From contig NZ_JAVKPH010000022.1 of NCBI RefSeq assembly GCF_031432425.1, forward strand, positions 1 through 64,000: 64,000 nt of DNA. The letters are read 5' to 3'. Numbering within the stretch: position 1 is the first letter of the stretch; every line of letters begins with the position of its first letter. The translations under genes and the position numbers were made by a program. Shown in pieces: positions 7,997 through 15,623 of the stretch. A model generated the notes under the pieces. That model did not search any database, had not been told where the DNA came from, and saw only the letters and a program-made list of their open reading frames with translations. This stretch comes from Ruixingdingia sedimenti. GTDB taxonomy: Bacteria > Pseudomonadota > Alphaproteobacteria > Rhodobacterales > Rhodobacteraceae.

Positions 7997-9109
7997 CTAT
8001 TCCCCGATCGCCGCATGGGCCGCGAAGGCGGAACAGTCGCGGGTGGAGGCGGCCAGAACCACCTCGTCCCCTTCGGTGAATTCGGGCGCGGTCAGGTCGT
8101 TCAGCAGTTTGACCACGATCTGCGTGCCGTCCGGCAGGCGAAAGAAATACCGGATGAAATCCCCGACATAGAGCCGGGTGGTGAAGCGCGCGGTGAAGCG
8201 GGTGTCGAACGCGATCCCCGAGGCGGCGAAGAACAGCTTTTCCGGCCGGACCGAGACATTGCAGGACATGCCGATGGTTTCGGCATCGGCGCGCCGGCAG
8301 CGCAGCACCTCGCCCGAGGATATGCGCACATCCGCCGTGCCCTCGCCAAGCGCCACCAGTTCGCCGGGCAGGAAGTTGTTCTCGCCGATGAAATCCGCGA
8401 CAAATCCGTTGCGCGGGGACTCATAGAGCACATCGGGCGCGTCGCATTGCTGCACCACGCCCGCGTTGAACACCGCGATCCGGTTCGACATGGTCAGCGC
8501 CTCGGTCTGGTCATGGGTGACATAGATCACCGTGAAGCCGAGTTGCCTGTGCAGCCGCGTGATTTCGAACTGCATCTGTTCGCGCAGCTTCTTGTCCAGC
8601 GCGCCCAGGGGTTCGTCCATCAGCACCAGCCGGGGCGCGAAGATCAGCGCGCGCGCCAGCGCCACCCGCTGGCGCTGCCCGCCCGACAGCTGCGCCGGGC
8701 GGCGGTTGCCGTAGGCGCCCAGTTCCACCAGATCCAGATATTCCTGGACCTTGGCCCTGACCTCTGCCCCGCGCATGTTGCGCAGTTTCAGCGGATAGCC
8801 GAGGTTTTCGGCGATGGTCATGTGCGGGAACAGGGCGTAGTTCTGAAACACCATGCCGATGTCGCGCTTGTAGGGCGCCATCCGGGCGATGGACCGGCCT
8901 TGCAGCCGGATATCGCCGCTGGTCAGGCTTTCGAACCCGGCCAGCATCATCAGCAGCGTGGACTTGCCCGACCCCGAAGGGCCGAGCAGGGTCACGAATT
9001 CCCCCTCCGCCACGGAAAGGTCGAAATTGCGGACGACCAGCGTTTCTTGGTCATAGCTTTTCTGAACCCGGTCGAATTCCAGAAAAGCCCGGTCGCCCGG
9101 ATCACCCAT
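7997..9109 (-). CDS. ABC transporter ATP-binding protein, PotA-like
   Basis: This 370-residue ATPase carries a Walker A motif GPSGSGKST at residues 43-51, Q-loop FQNYALFP, signature LSGGQRQR, Walker B LVLMDEP and switch histidine in YVTHDQTEAL. A C-terminal TOBE-type domain of about 130 residues follows, as in PotA/MalK-type ATPases. It is the first gene of the four-gene operon running leftwards to 4665 and energises the PotB/PotC-like channel. The start at 9109 has a distant AGGGGAA; no better start is visible. Confidence 0.9.
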   Translation of the reverse strand: MGDPGDRAFLEFDRVQKSYDQETLVVRNFDLSVAEGEFVTLLGPSGSGKSTLLMMLAGFESLTSGDIRLQGRSIARMAPYKRDIGMVFQNYALFPHMTIAENLGYPLKLRNMRGAEVRAKVQEYLDLVELGAYGNRRPAQLSGGQRQRVALARALIFAPRLVLMDEPLGALDKKLREQMQFEITRLHRQLGFTVIYVTHDQTEALTMSNRIAVFNAGVVQQCDAPDVLYESPRNGFVADFIGENNFLPGELVALGEGTADVRISSGEVLRCRRADAETIGMSCNVSVRPEKLFFAASGIAFDTRFTARFTTRLYVGDFIRYFFRLPDGTQIVVKLLNDLTAPEFTEGDEVVLAASTRDCSAFAAHAAIGE

Positions 9110-9559
9110 GCAACATGTTCCCCTGTCGAACGGCTTTTCGAAGCGGGGCTTCTGTCGGCCCCGTCAGTGGCTGGGGTCATGATAGCGTCGGCTTCGCTCT
9201 CGACGCAATCCGCTCGTCATGGCCGGGGGCGGGGGCGTTTCCGGTCGGCGGCCCGGGCCGGTTTCCGGCGGGCACGGTTTCGGCACGGGACGGGAGGCAG
9301 AACGCTGCAGCGGAAGGGGGCCGTTCATCACCTGCGCCGCGATGCCAAGGCGCACGCCTTCGCCACAGTGATGCAGGTTTCGTTGCCCCGGCCGAGGGCG
9401 CGAAACCCCCGGCCAGCGCCCGCCCCGCCCATCGCGGGCGCTGGCCGGACCGGTGTTCCCGACATCGCCATCGCTCCTGTCGCCGTCCCGCCACGGGCGG
9501 GGAAACGCAGCGGGTTTGCTATCCCGCCCGACCGGACTGCGGTGGAGCGTGGATCCGGC
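9110..9559. other. Intergenic region upstream of the PotA-like operon, with an interspersed repeat
   Basis: This 450-base stretch holds the promoter region of the leftward ABC operon and, at 9346-9532, a copy of a structured intergenic repeat also found near 62.3 kb. Frames open here are repeat-derived and have no ribosome-binding sites. No RNA gene was recognised. Confidence 0.5.
9346..9532 (+). repeat. Interspersed structured repeat, copy A
   Basis: This copy shares several blocks, in the same order, with the reverse complement of 62233-62463. The blocks are a gccttcgcca end, gttgccccggccg, a GC-rich core cccccggccagcgcccgccc, and a terminal hairpin. The hairpin arms are CGGGCGGG at 9494-9501 and CCCGCCCG at 9523-9530. 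The blocks between are diverged, so this is an old repeat family. Confidence 0.75.
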
Positions 9560-9781
9560 CTACTTCTCGCCGTCCTCTTCCCGCCGCACCGACGCCGCCT
9601 TGGGGCCGCCTCCGGCGTCGACGGGCCGCCCGGTGTCGGTGTCCGTCCCGGACCCGCGTTTCGGGCCCTCTTCGGCGGCCTTCAGGATGGGGCGGGGGTT
9701 GAAATCCTTGTCGGCATTGCTGGTATCGACGCGCTTTTCCAGGATCCGGCGCTGCTGTTCATGGGTCTTGTTGCCGCTCAT
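9560..9781 (-). CDS. Small hydrophilic hypothetical protein (73 aa)
   Basis: The protein is short, highly charged and free of hydrophobic segments. It begins MSGNKTHEQQRRILEKRVDT, a start seen in small uncharacterised proteobacterial proteins. AGGGGGCGG precedes the ATG. It is the last of three short minus-strand genes (10251, 9991, 9781) spaced within 10 bases or overlapping, so it is probably co-transcribed with them. Composition suggests a disordered protein, possibly stress-related; no function can be assigned. Confidence 0.6.
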   Translation of the reverse strand: MSGNKTHEQQRRILEKRVDTSNADKDFNPRPILKAAEEGPKRGSGTDTDTGRPVDAGGGPKAASVRREEDGEK

Positions 9782-9790
9782 CGCCGCCCC

Positions 9791-9991
9791 CTACTTGTTC
9801 TCGCGCCCGCGCTGGCGCGGGTCGATGCCGCCCGAGGGCGTGGTGTCGTTCAGCACGTCGCCCTCGAAGGTGTTGTCGCCGTCGATGCGCGGATCGTCGC
9901 GGTCGGCGCCCTTGGACCGGCCGATGCCGGGATCGTTGCGCAGATCGGCGTCGCTGGGGCGCGAGGTCTTGGGATGCTTGCCGGAGGTCAT
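9791..9991 (-). CDS. Small disordered hypothetical protein (66 aa)
   Basis: The ATG at 9991 overlaps the stop of the upstream small gene (stop at 9988-9990) and follows GGAAAGGACACCCC. The protein is rich in D, G, R, S and P with no hydrophobic core, and has the internal pattern DDPRIDGDNTFEGDVLNDTT. It lies inside the same three-gene unit as its neighbours and is very likely translationally coupled. There is no recognised domain. Confidence 0.6.
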   Translation of the reverse strand: MTSGKHPKTSRPSDADLRNDPGIGRSKGADRDDPRIDGDNTFEGDVLNDTTPSGGIDPRQRGRENK

Positions 9992-10251
9992 GGGGTGTCC
10001 TTTCCCTTTTCCGGGCGGGTGTCGGCCAGATCCTCTGCCGGGCGGGCGCCGCCCGTCTGCCGGTCGTCCTGCCGTTCCGCCCGCACATGGGCGGAATCGA
10101 GCCCGCGCTGTTCGGAATGGCGCGCGGCGTCGCGGTTCGACAGCACCTCGGGCAGCGGCCCGGGGTCGAGCGGGCCCATCCCGCCGGTGCCGTCGCCCTT
10201 GCCGCTGTCCTGCTGGCCGGGGCCGTATTTCTTGCTGCTTGCTTGTGCCAT
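9988..10251 (-). CDS. Small disordered hypothetical protein (87 aa)
   Basis: The ATG at 10251 follows AAGGAGACCAGC, a strong ribosome-binding site. The protein begins MAQASSKKYGPGQQDSGKGD and is dominated by G, D, Q, R and S. It has the look of small KGG-like or desiccation-type hydrophilic proteins, but no named motif is present. It is the first of three coupled small genes, 60 bases downstream of the glucose dehydrogenase stop, so it may be read from the same transcript. Confidence 0.6.
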   Translation of the reverse strand: MAQASSKKYGPGQQDSGKGDGTGGMGPLDPGPLPEVLSNRDAARHSEQRGLDSAHVRAERQDDRQTGGARPAEDLADTRPEKGKDTP

Positions 10252-10311
10252 GCTGGTCTCCTTCAGGACAGGAACCGCCGCCGGCGCCGGTTGTTCCCCA
10301 AAGGGGCGGGT

Positions 10312-12669
10312 TCAGCCCCCTTCGGGCAGCGCCCAGGCGATGACGTAATCCCCCGGTTCCGTGCCGATGGACCCGTGCCCGCCCGCCACGATCAGCAGGT
10401 ACTGCCGGCCCTCCACCTCGTAGGTCATGGGGGTGGACTGGCCGCCCGCGGGCAGGCGGGCCTTCCACAGTTCCGCACCGGTGGTCAGGTCGTAGCCGCG
10501 CAGGTAGTCGTCCACCGTGGCGCCCAGAAAGGCGACGCCGCCCCGGGTGATGATCGGCCCGCCGATGCCGGGCACGCCCAGTTCGAACGGCAGGGGCAGG
10601 GGGGTCATGTCGCGCACGGTGCCGTTCTTGTGCCGCCAGGCGATCTCGCCCGTCACCAGATCCGCCCCGGCCACATAACCCCAAGGCGGCGCCTGACAGG
10701 GAATGCCGAGCGGCCCGAGGAACGGCCCCATCACCACGCCATAGGGCGCGCCCTCGTTGCGGTTGAGGCCCTGTTCGCTGGCGGTTTCGCCCGCCTCGGG
10801 CGGCGGGATCTGGTCGCGCGGCACCAGCCGCGCGGTGAAGGCCAGCCATGTCGGCATGCCGAACATCACCTGCCGTTCGGGATCCACGGCGATGGAACCC
10901 CAGTTGAACACCCCGAAATTGCCGGGATAGACGATGGTTCCGTTCTGCGACGGCGGGGTATAGCGGCCCTCGTAGTTCAACCGGTTGAAGTCGATCCGGC
11001 ACATCAGCTGGTCGAAGATCGACAGGCCCCACATGTCGGCCTCGCGCATGCGCGGCGGCTCGAAGCTGAGGGCGGAAACGGGCTGGGTGGGGGCGGTGAA
11101 ATCCTCGGGGATGGCGCCATGCGGCGCGGACACCTCGGTCACGGGCAGGATCGGCGCGCCGGTCTCGCGGTTCAGCACATAGATGTCGCCCTGCTTGGTG
11201 GGGGCGACCAGCGCGGGCACCGTTTCCCCGCCGGTTTCCAGATCCAGCAGCACGGGCTGGGCAGGCACATCCATGTCCCACAGATCGTGGTGGACGGTCT
11301 GGAACACCCACCGCCTTTGCCCCGTCGCCACGTCCAGCGCCACGACCGACGAGGAATGTTCCTCGACCGCCGGGCTGCGGCCCATGCCCAACTGATCGGG
11401 CACCTGATTGCCGAGCGGGATATAGACCAGCCCGCGGTCGGCATCGACCGAGAACACCGACCAGCTGTTGGGGGAATTGGCGGAATAGGTCTCGCCCCCC
11501 GCGATGTCGATGGGCGCGGTGTCGTCGGGGTTGCCGCTGTCCCAGTTCCACAGCAGCTCGCCCGTCAGGATGTCATAGGCGCGGATCACGCCCGACTGCG
11601 ACCAGATCGAGAAATTGTCGTTCACCGCGCCGCCGATGATGATGCGCCCGTCCACCGCGACGGGCGGTGAGGTGGAATAGTAATAGCCCGCCGGGTTGTA
11701 GGGCATGCCCGCTTCCAGATGCAGGGTGCCGTTTTCGGCAAAGCCGGTGCAGACCTGCCCGGTTTGCGCATCCAGCGCGATCAGCCGGGCGTCGGCGGTG
11801 GGCATGTAGACCCGTTCCACGCAGGCCGGGCCTTCCGCCGCGGGCGCGGCCCCGGTGTTCCAGTAGGTGACACCGCGGCAGGTCTGGTGCTGCCGGTCGG
11901 GGTTCATGCCGGAATCGGCGTCGAAGCGCCAGATCTCTGCCCCCGTCGCGGCGTCGAGCGCGATGGCGATATTGTGCGGGGTGCAGAGGTAAAGCCGGTT
12001 GCCGACCTTCAGCGGCGTGACCTGATAGGTCGTCTCGTTCACATCGTCGGGCCGCTTCACATCGCCGGTCTGATAGCGCCAGACCTCTTGCAGGTTGCCG
12101 ACATTGGCGGGGGTGATGGCGTCGAGCGGCGACCACCGCTGGCCAAAGCCGGTGCGGCCGTACTGGTGCCAGTCGCCGTCCGGCACCGGGTTGCCGGTGG
12201 CGGGCGCGCTGGTCAGCCGCGGGCCGGGCAGTTCGCCGGCGATGTCATGCGGATCGCGCAGCATCGCGGCCCCCGCCGCCGCGACGGTGACGAGGATGAC
12301 CAGCCCGAGCGGCAGGCCCCGCGCCATCGCCGGCGCGCTGCCCTCGCCCGGAACCGGGGGAACCAGCCGCCGGCGCACCGGCGGCAGCCAGAGCCATATC
12401 CCCATCAGCACAAGGATCCCGCCGCGCGGCATCAGTTGCCACCAGTCGAACCCCACCTCCCACAGCGACCAGACCAGCCAGAGCGCGATGATGGCGGCGA
12501 AAAGATGCAGCCCCGCCGGCCGCCCGCGCCATAAGAGCCAGACCGCCACCAGCATGGCCACGCCGAGCAGAAGATAGGCCGCGCTGCCCCCGAGGGCCGC
12601 GAGCCAGGCGCCGAGACCCGTGAGGGCCAGTGCGATCAGGCCGAAAAGCCCGGTGGTAAAGATCCGCAT
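10312..12669 (-). CDS. gcd: Membrane-bound PQQ-dependent glucose dehydrogenase
   Basis: This 785-residue quinoprotein oxidises aldoses (classically D-glucose to gluconolactone) in the periplasm and passes electrons to ubiquinone. The first about 145 residues contain five hydrophobic segments that anchor it and hold the quinone site. The rest is an eight-bladed PQQ propeller with WHQYGRTGFGQRWSPLDAI, HHDLWDMDVPAQPVL and the C-terminal GGHGSIGTEPGDYVIAWALP. Length matches the family (about 790). The start at 12669 follows GAGGATGCGGA; the frame remains open upstream but without similarity. No pqq biosynthesis genes are in the window. A 44-residue membrane protein gene precedes it. Confidence 0.92.
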   Translation of the reverse strand: MRIFTTGLFGLIALALTGLGAWLAALGGSAAYLLLGVAMLVAVWLLWRGRPAGLHLFAAIIALWLVWSLWEVGFDWWQLMPRGGILVLMGIWLWLPPVRRRLVPPVPGEGSAPAMARGLPLGLVILVTVAAAGAAMLRDPHDIAGELPGPRLTSAPATGNPVPDGDWHQYGRTGFGQRWSPLDAITPANVGNLQEVWRYQTGDVKRPDDVNETTYQVTPLKVGNRLYLCTPHNIAIALDAATGAEIWRFDADSGMNPDRQHQTCRGVTYWNTGAAPAAEGPACVERVYMPTADARLIALDAQTGQVCTGFAENGTLHLEAGMPYNPAGYYYSTSPPVAVDGRIIIGGAVNDNFSIWSQSGVIRAYDILTGELLWNWDSGNPDDTAPIDIAGGETYSANSPNSWSVFSVDADRGLVYIPLGNQVPDQLGMGRSPAVEEHSSSVVALDVATGQRRWVFQTVHHDLWDMDVPAQPVLLDLETGGETVPALVAPTKQGDIYVLNRETGAPILPVTEVSAPHGAIPEDFTAPTQPVSALSFEPPRMREADMWGLSIFDQLMCRIDFNRLNYEGRYTPPSQNGTIVYPGNFGVFNWGSIAVDPERQVMFGMPTWLAFTARLVPRDQIPPPEAGETASEQGLNRNEGAPYGVVMGPFLGPLGIPCQAPPWGYVAGADLVTGEIAWRHKNGTVRDMTPLPLPFELGVPGIGGPIITRGGVAFLGATVDDYLRGYDLTTGAELWKARLPAGGQSTPMTYEVEGRQYLLIVAGGHGSIGTEPGDYVIAWALPEGG

Positions 12670-12721
12670 TCCGCATCCTCTTCGTTCGGGGGCGGCCCCC
12701 CGCCCGGACGGTTCGGGCAGG

Positions 12722-12856
12722 TCATTCCTGCTGGATGGCATGGGGGTTGGCGCTGTCCTGCCCGGCCTCGCCGCCGTCGTTGCCGATCCCGCCGAAGACC
12801 AGCAGGGCGGCCAGGCCGAGGACGACGATCGCCGCCGCGATCCAGATCTTGGCCAT
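12722..12856 (-). CDS. Small single-span membrane protein (44 aa) upstream of gcd
   Basis: ATG at 12856 is preceded by GGAGGCGGGA. The peptide starts MAKIWIAAAIVVLGLAALLV, one hydrophobic helix, followed by a short hydrophilic tail ending AIQQE. The stop lies 52 bases before the gcd start on the same strand, so the two are probably co-transcribed. It could be an accessory or anchor subunit of the dehydrogenase, or an unrelated small membrane protein. No family is recognised. Confidence 0.6.
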   Translation of the reverse strand: MAKIWIAAAIVVLGLAALLVFGGIGNDGGEAGQDSANPHAIQQE

Positions 12857-12958
12857 TCCCGCCTCCTGTTCCTGCGGATCCGCCGGGCGGCCTTCGCCGC
12901 ATCCTGCACGGCAAACCGGCCAGCGGGCAGGATGTTCCCGCCCGGGGCGAAAGAGGGG

Positions 12959-13007
12959 CGTCCCGCAATGGGACGGCGATGCCGGGCCCCGTCCCGATCC
13001 GGGACGG
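12959..13007. promoter_or_regulatory. Two tandem dyads, candidate upstream activating sites
   Basis: CGTCCC-gcaat-GGGACG at 12959-12975 and CCGTCCC-gatcc-GGGACGG at 12989-13007 have the same half-sites and the same 5-base spacer. Their centres are 31 bp apart, close to three helical turns, and 70-110 bp upstream of the -24 element. This is the position expected for binding of a sigma-54 activator, most likely the AcoR-type protein at 16892. Confidence 0.7.
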
Positions 13008-13069
13008 TTTCCGGCCGCCCCGGAAAACCATCCATCTGGGATTCATGATTATTCCCCGCCGCCGGGCCG

Positions 13070-13085
13070 TGGCGCGGATCCTGCA
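13070..13085 (+). promoter_or_regulatory. Sigma-54 (-24/-12) promoter
   Basis: TGGCGCGGATCCTGCA fits the consensus TGGCACG-N4-TTGCA, with invariant GG and GC separated by 10 bases and only two deviations among the defined positions. Transcription would start about 13096, some 27 bases before the hydrolase start codon. A sigma-54 factor and its activator are encoded at the end of the same gene block. Confidence 0.75.
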
Positions 13086-13122
13086 TGCAAAAGGTCGCAG
13101 ACCAACGAAAGGGAGGATTTCG

Positions 13123-13911
13123 ATGTCTGGACCAAGAATGACGGTGGTGGACTGCGGGCCGCTGACGCTGGACAAGGCCAAGCTGGTGACGATGGCGCCG
13201 GGGACGGTCTCTATCCCGACCACCGTCGCGATCTTCGATCACCCGAAACATGGCGTGATCCTGTGGGATACCGGCTGCTGGGAGGATGTGGCCGATCCCG
13301 ACGGGCCCGGCGCCTATTGGGGCGAGGGGATCAAGACCGCCTTCGGCGCCGAAGCCTTCACCCGCGACATGGCGATCAACCGGCGGCTCGACAGGCTGGG
13401 GATCAGGACCGGCGACGTGAAATACGTGGTCTATTCCCACCTGCACCTCGATCACGCCGGCGGCATGAGCTATTTCCCGAACGCCGTGCATGTCATGCAG
13501 CGGGATGAGCTGCGCTATGCGCTCTGCCCCGATCCGTGGATCAGGCCGGTCTATGTGCAGAACGACTTCCGCGACCTGCACCGGCTGAACATCCTGGAAA
13601 TCGACGGCGACCACGACCTGTTCGGCGACGGCACCTTCCAACTGATCAAGGCGCCGGGCCATGCGCCGGGGATGCAATGCCTGATGGTCACGCTGCCGCA
13701 GCGCGGGCGCTTCATCCTGGGCGGCGACATCGCCCACCAGCGCGACCAGTATGAGGCGATGATCCCCATGCCCTGGGACTACAGCTGCAACCTGATGAGC
13801 CGGTCGCGCAACAGGATCAAGCAGTTGGAACGCGCGGGCATCGAGATGTTCCTGTGCCACGAGCCGGGCGAATTCGCCGCCCTGCCGGGCAACGGAACCT
13901 GGTGGGAATGA
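13123..13911 (+). CDS. Metallo-beta-lactamase-fold lactonase-like hydrolase (AHL lactonase family)
   Basis: This 262-residue protein starts at ATG 13123 after GGGAGGA. It contains the dinuclear zinc motif HLHLDH at residues 106-111 and the downstream conserved APGHAPGMQ and GGDIAHQ segments of N-acyl homoserine lactone hydrolases. In this setting, directly before a Baeyer-Villiger monooxygenase, it may open the lactone or ester produced by that enzyme rather than act in quorum quenching. It is the first gene after the sigma-54 promoter. The fold is secure; substrate is inference. Confidence 0.85.
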   Translation: MSGPRMTVVDCGPLTLDKAKLVTMAPGTVSIPTTVAIFDHPKHGVILWDTGCWEDVADPDGPGAYWGEGIKTAFGAEAFTRDMAINRRLDRLGIRTGDVKYVVYSHLHLDHAGGMSYFPNAVHVMQRDELRYALCPDPWIRPVYVQNDFRDLHRLNILEIDGDHDLFGDGTFQLIKAPGHAPGMQCLMVTLPQRGRFILGGDIAHQRDQYEAMIPMPWDYSCNLMSRSRNRIKQLERAGIEMFLCHEPGEFAALPGNGTWWE

Positions 13912-13934
13912 CGAAGGGCAGGGGAGGAGACATC

Positions 13935-15575
13935 ATGAAAAACAAGGCACCCAACAACCCCGCCGATCTGGACGTGCTGATCGTCGGTGCCGGTTTCGCC
14001 GGGCTCTACCAACTCAAGCACCTGCGCGATCGCGGCTACAACGTGAAGCTGTTCGACGCGGGCAGCGACATCGGCGGCGTGTGGCACTGGAACTGCTATC
14101 CCGGCGCGCGGGTCGATTCCATCGGGGCGATCTATCAGTTTTCCGACCCCGACCTGTGGAAGGGCTGGGATTATTCCGAGAAATTCCCCTCGTGGCAGGA
14201 ACTGCGCGCCTATTTCGACTATGTGGACAGCAAATGGCACCTGCGCCGGGACTGCCGGTTCAACACACGGGTGACGGCCGCGACCTTCGACGAGGACCGC
14301 AACATCTGGGCCGTCCAGACGCAGGACGGCCGGACCACCACCTGCCGCTGGTTCATCCTCTGCACCGGTTTCGCCGCCAAGCCGGTGATCCCGGATTTCA
14401 AGGGGAAAGAGGATTTCAAGGGCATCGCCACCCACACCGGCCTGTGGCCGCAGGGCGGGATCGACATGAAGGGCAAGCGCGTGGCGGTGATCGGCACCGG
14501 CGCCAGCGCGGTGCAGGTGATCCAGGAGGCCAGCAAGGAAGCCGCGCAACTGACGATCTTCCAGCGCACGCCGAACCTGACCATCCCGATGCGGCAGAAG
14601 GCGCTGTCCAAGGAGGAGAACGCCCGGCTGAAGGCCGAGAAATATCAGGAATGGCTGGACAACCGCGAACGGACCTTCGCGGGGTTCGAGTTCGATTTCT
14701 ACCCCAGGGCCGCCGCCGACTGCACCCCCGAGGAACGCGAGGCGATCTTCCGCGAGGTCTGGGAAACCGGCGCCTTCAACTGGTGGCTGGGGAACCTGAA
14801 CGACGTTCTGGTCAACCCGGAATCGAACCTCGCGCAATACAACTTCTGGCGCGACGAGACCCGCAAGCGCATTGCGAACCCCGCGCTGCACGAGGTGCTG
14901 GCCCCCACGACGCCGCCGCATCCCTATGGCGTCAAGCGGCCCTGCCTGGAACAGTGGTATTACGAGGTGTTCAACCAGGACAATGTGGAACTGGTCGACC
15001 TGAAGAAGGAACCCATCGGGCGCATCACCGAAACCGGGCTGATCGCCGGCGACCGGGAATTCGCGTTCGACATTCTGGTCTATGCCACCGGCTTCGACGC
15101 GGTGTCGGGCGGGCTGGTGCAGATCGACGTCAAGGGCACCGACGGGCGCAATCTGGCCACCCATTGGGCCGATGGCATCAGGACCCATCTGGGCATGGCC
15201 GCCCCCGGTTTCCCGAACCTGCTGTTCCTTTACGGACCGCAAAGCCCCTCGGGGTTCTGCAACGGGCCGACCTGTGCGGAAAAGCAGGGCGACTGGATGA
15301 TCCGCTTCATCGAGGACATGACCGCGCAAGGGGTGGTGAGGGCCGAGGCCACCGCGGCGGCGGCGCGGGACTGGGCCAGGGGGACGCATGACATCATCAA
15401 CATGACGCTCTTCCCGCAGGCCGGAAGCTGGTACATGGGCGCGAACATCCCCGGCAAGCGGCGCGAGATCCTGGTCTATCCGGGCGGGCTGCCGAGCTAT
15501 CTGCAACTCGTGAACAAGAACCGCGAGGACGGCTATCCCGGCTTCGATCTGGCGCGCGAAACGGCCATGGCCTGA
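13935..15575 (+). CDS. Baeyer-Villiger flavin monooxygenase (cyclohexanone monooxygenase type)
   Basis: This 546-residue FAD/NADPH enzyme starts at ATG 13935 after GGGGAGGAGA, 23 bases beyond the hydrolase stop. It has an N-terminal FAD motif GAGFAG, the Baeyer-Villiger fingerprint FKGIATHTGLWP (F-x-G-x3-H-x3-W-P) and a second nucleotide motif GTGASA. Length equals that of cyclohexanone and related monooxygenases (about 540). It would insert oxygen next to a ketone to give a lactone or ester. Neighbouring dehydrogenase and lactonase genes support an alcohol-ketone-lactone route; the actual ketone is unknown. Confidence 0.9.
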   Translation: MKNKAPNNPADLDVLIVGAGFAGLYQLKHLRDRGYNVKLFDAGSDIGGVWHWNCYPGARVDSIGAIYQFSDPDLWKGWDYSEKFPSWQELRAYFDYVDSKWHLRRDCRFNTRVTAATFDEDRNIWAVQTQDGRTTTCRWFILCTGFAAKPVIPDFKGKEDFKGIATHTGLWPQGGIDMKGKRVAVIGTGASAVQVIQEASKEAAQLTIFQRTPNLTIPMRQKALSKEENARLKAEKYQEWLDNRERTFAGFEFDFYPRAAADCTPEEREAIFREVWETGAFNWWLGNLNDVLVNPESNLAQYNFWRDETRKRIANPALHEVLAPTTPPHPYGVKRPCLEQWYYEVFNQDNVELVDLKKEPIGRITETGLIAGDREFAFDILVYATGFDAVSGGLVQIDVKGTDGRNLATHWADGIRTHLGMAAPGFPNLLFLYGPQSPSGFCNGPTCAEKQGDWMIRFIEDMTAQGVVRAEATAAAARDWARGTHDIINMTLFPQAGSWYMGANIPGKRREILVYPGGLPSYLQLVNKNREDGYPGFDLARETAMA

Positions 15576-15580
15576 GGGCA

Positions 15581-15605
15581 GGGCGGGGCCCCCGCGGCCC
15601 CGCCC
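15581..15605. repeat. Perfect 10-bp GC hairpin between monooxygenase and dehydrogenase genes
   Basis: GGGCGGGGCC and GGCCCCGCCC flank a 5-base loop. No T-run follows, so it is more likely an mRNA-processing or stability element than a terminator. Confidence 0.6.
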
Positions 15606-15623
15606 GTTCAGCGGAGGAGAAAG

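Larger units (their letters stand above)
12857..13122. promoter_or_regulatory. Divergent promoter region between gcd unit and sigma-54 catabolic operon
   Basis: These 266 bases separate a minus-strand and a plus-strand unit. They contain two CGTCCC-N5-GGGACG dyads (12959-12975 and 12989-13007) and a -24/-12 promoter (13070-13085) directed to the right. Both are listed separately. Confidence 0.6.

Noticed and set aside
5359..8079. 906-codon open frame on the plus strand
   Set aside because: It is antisense to the ABC permease and binding-protein genes. The translation is rich in Arg, His, Gln and Gly with no domain, the usual shadow of high-GC coding DNA.
13123..13911. Quorum-quenching as the role of the AHL-lactonase-like protein
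   Set aside because: Its place in a sigma-54-driven operon with a Baeyer-Villiger monooxygenase and dehydrogenase makes a catabolic lactonase role more likely; no luxI/luxR genes are in the window.
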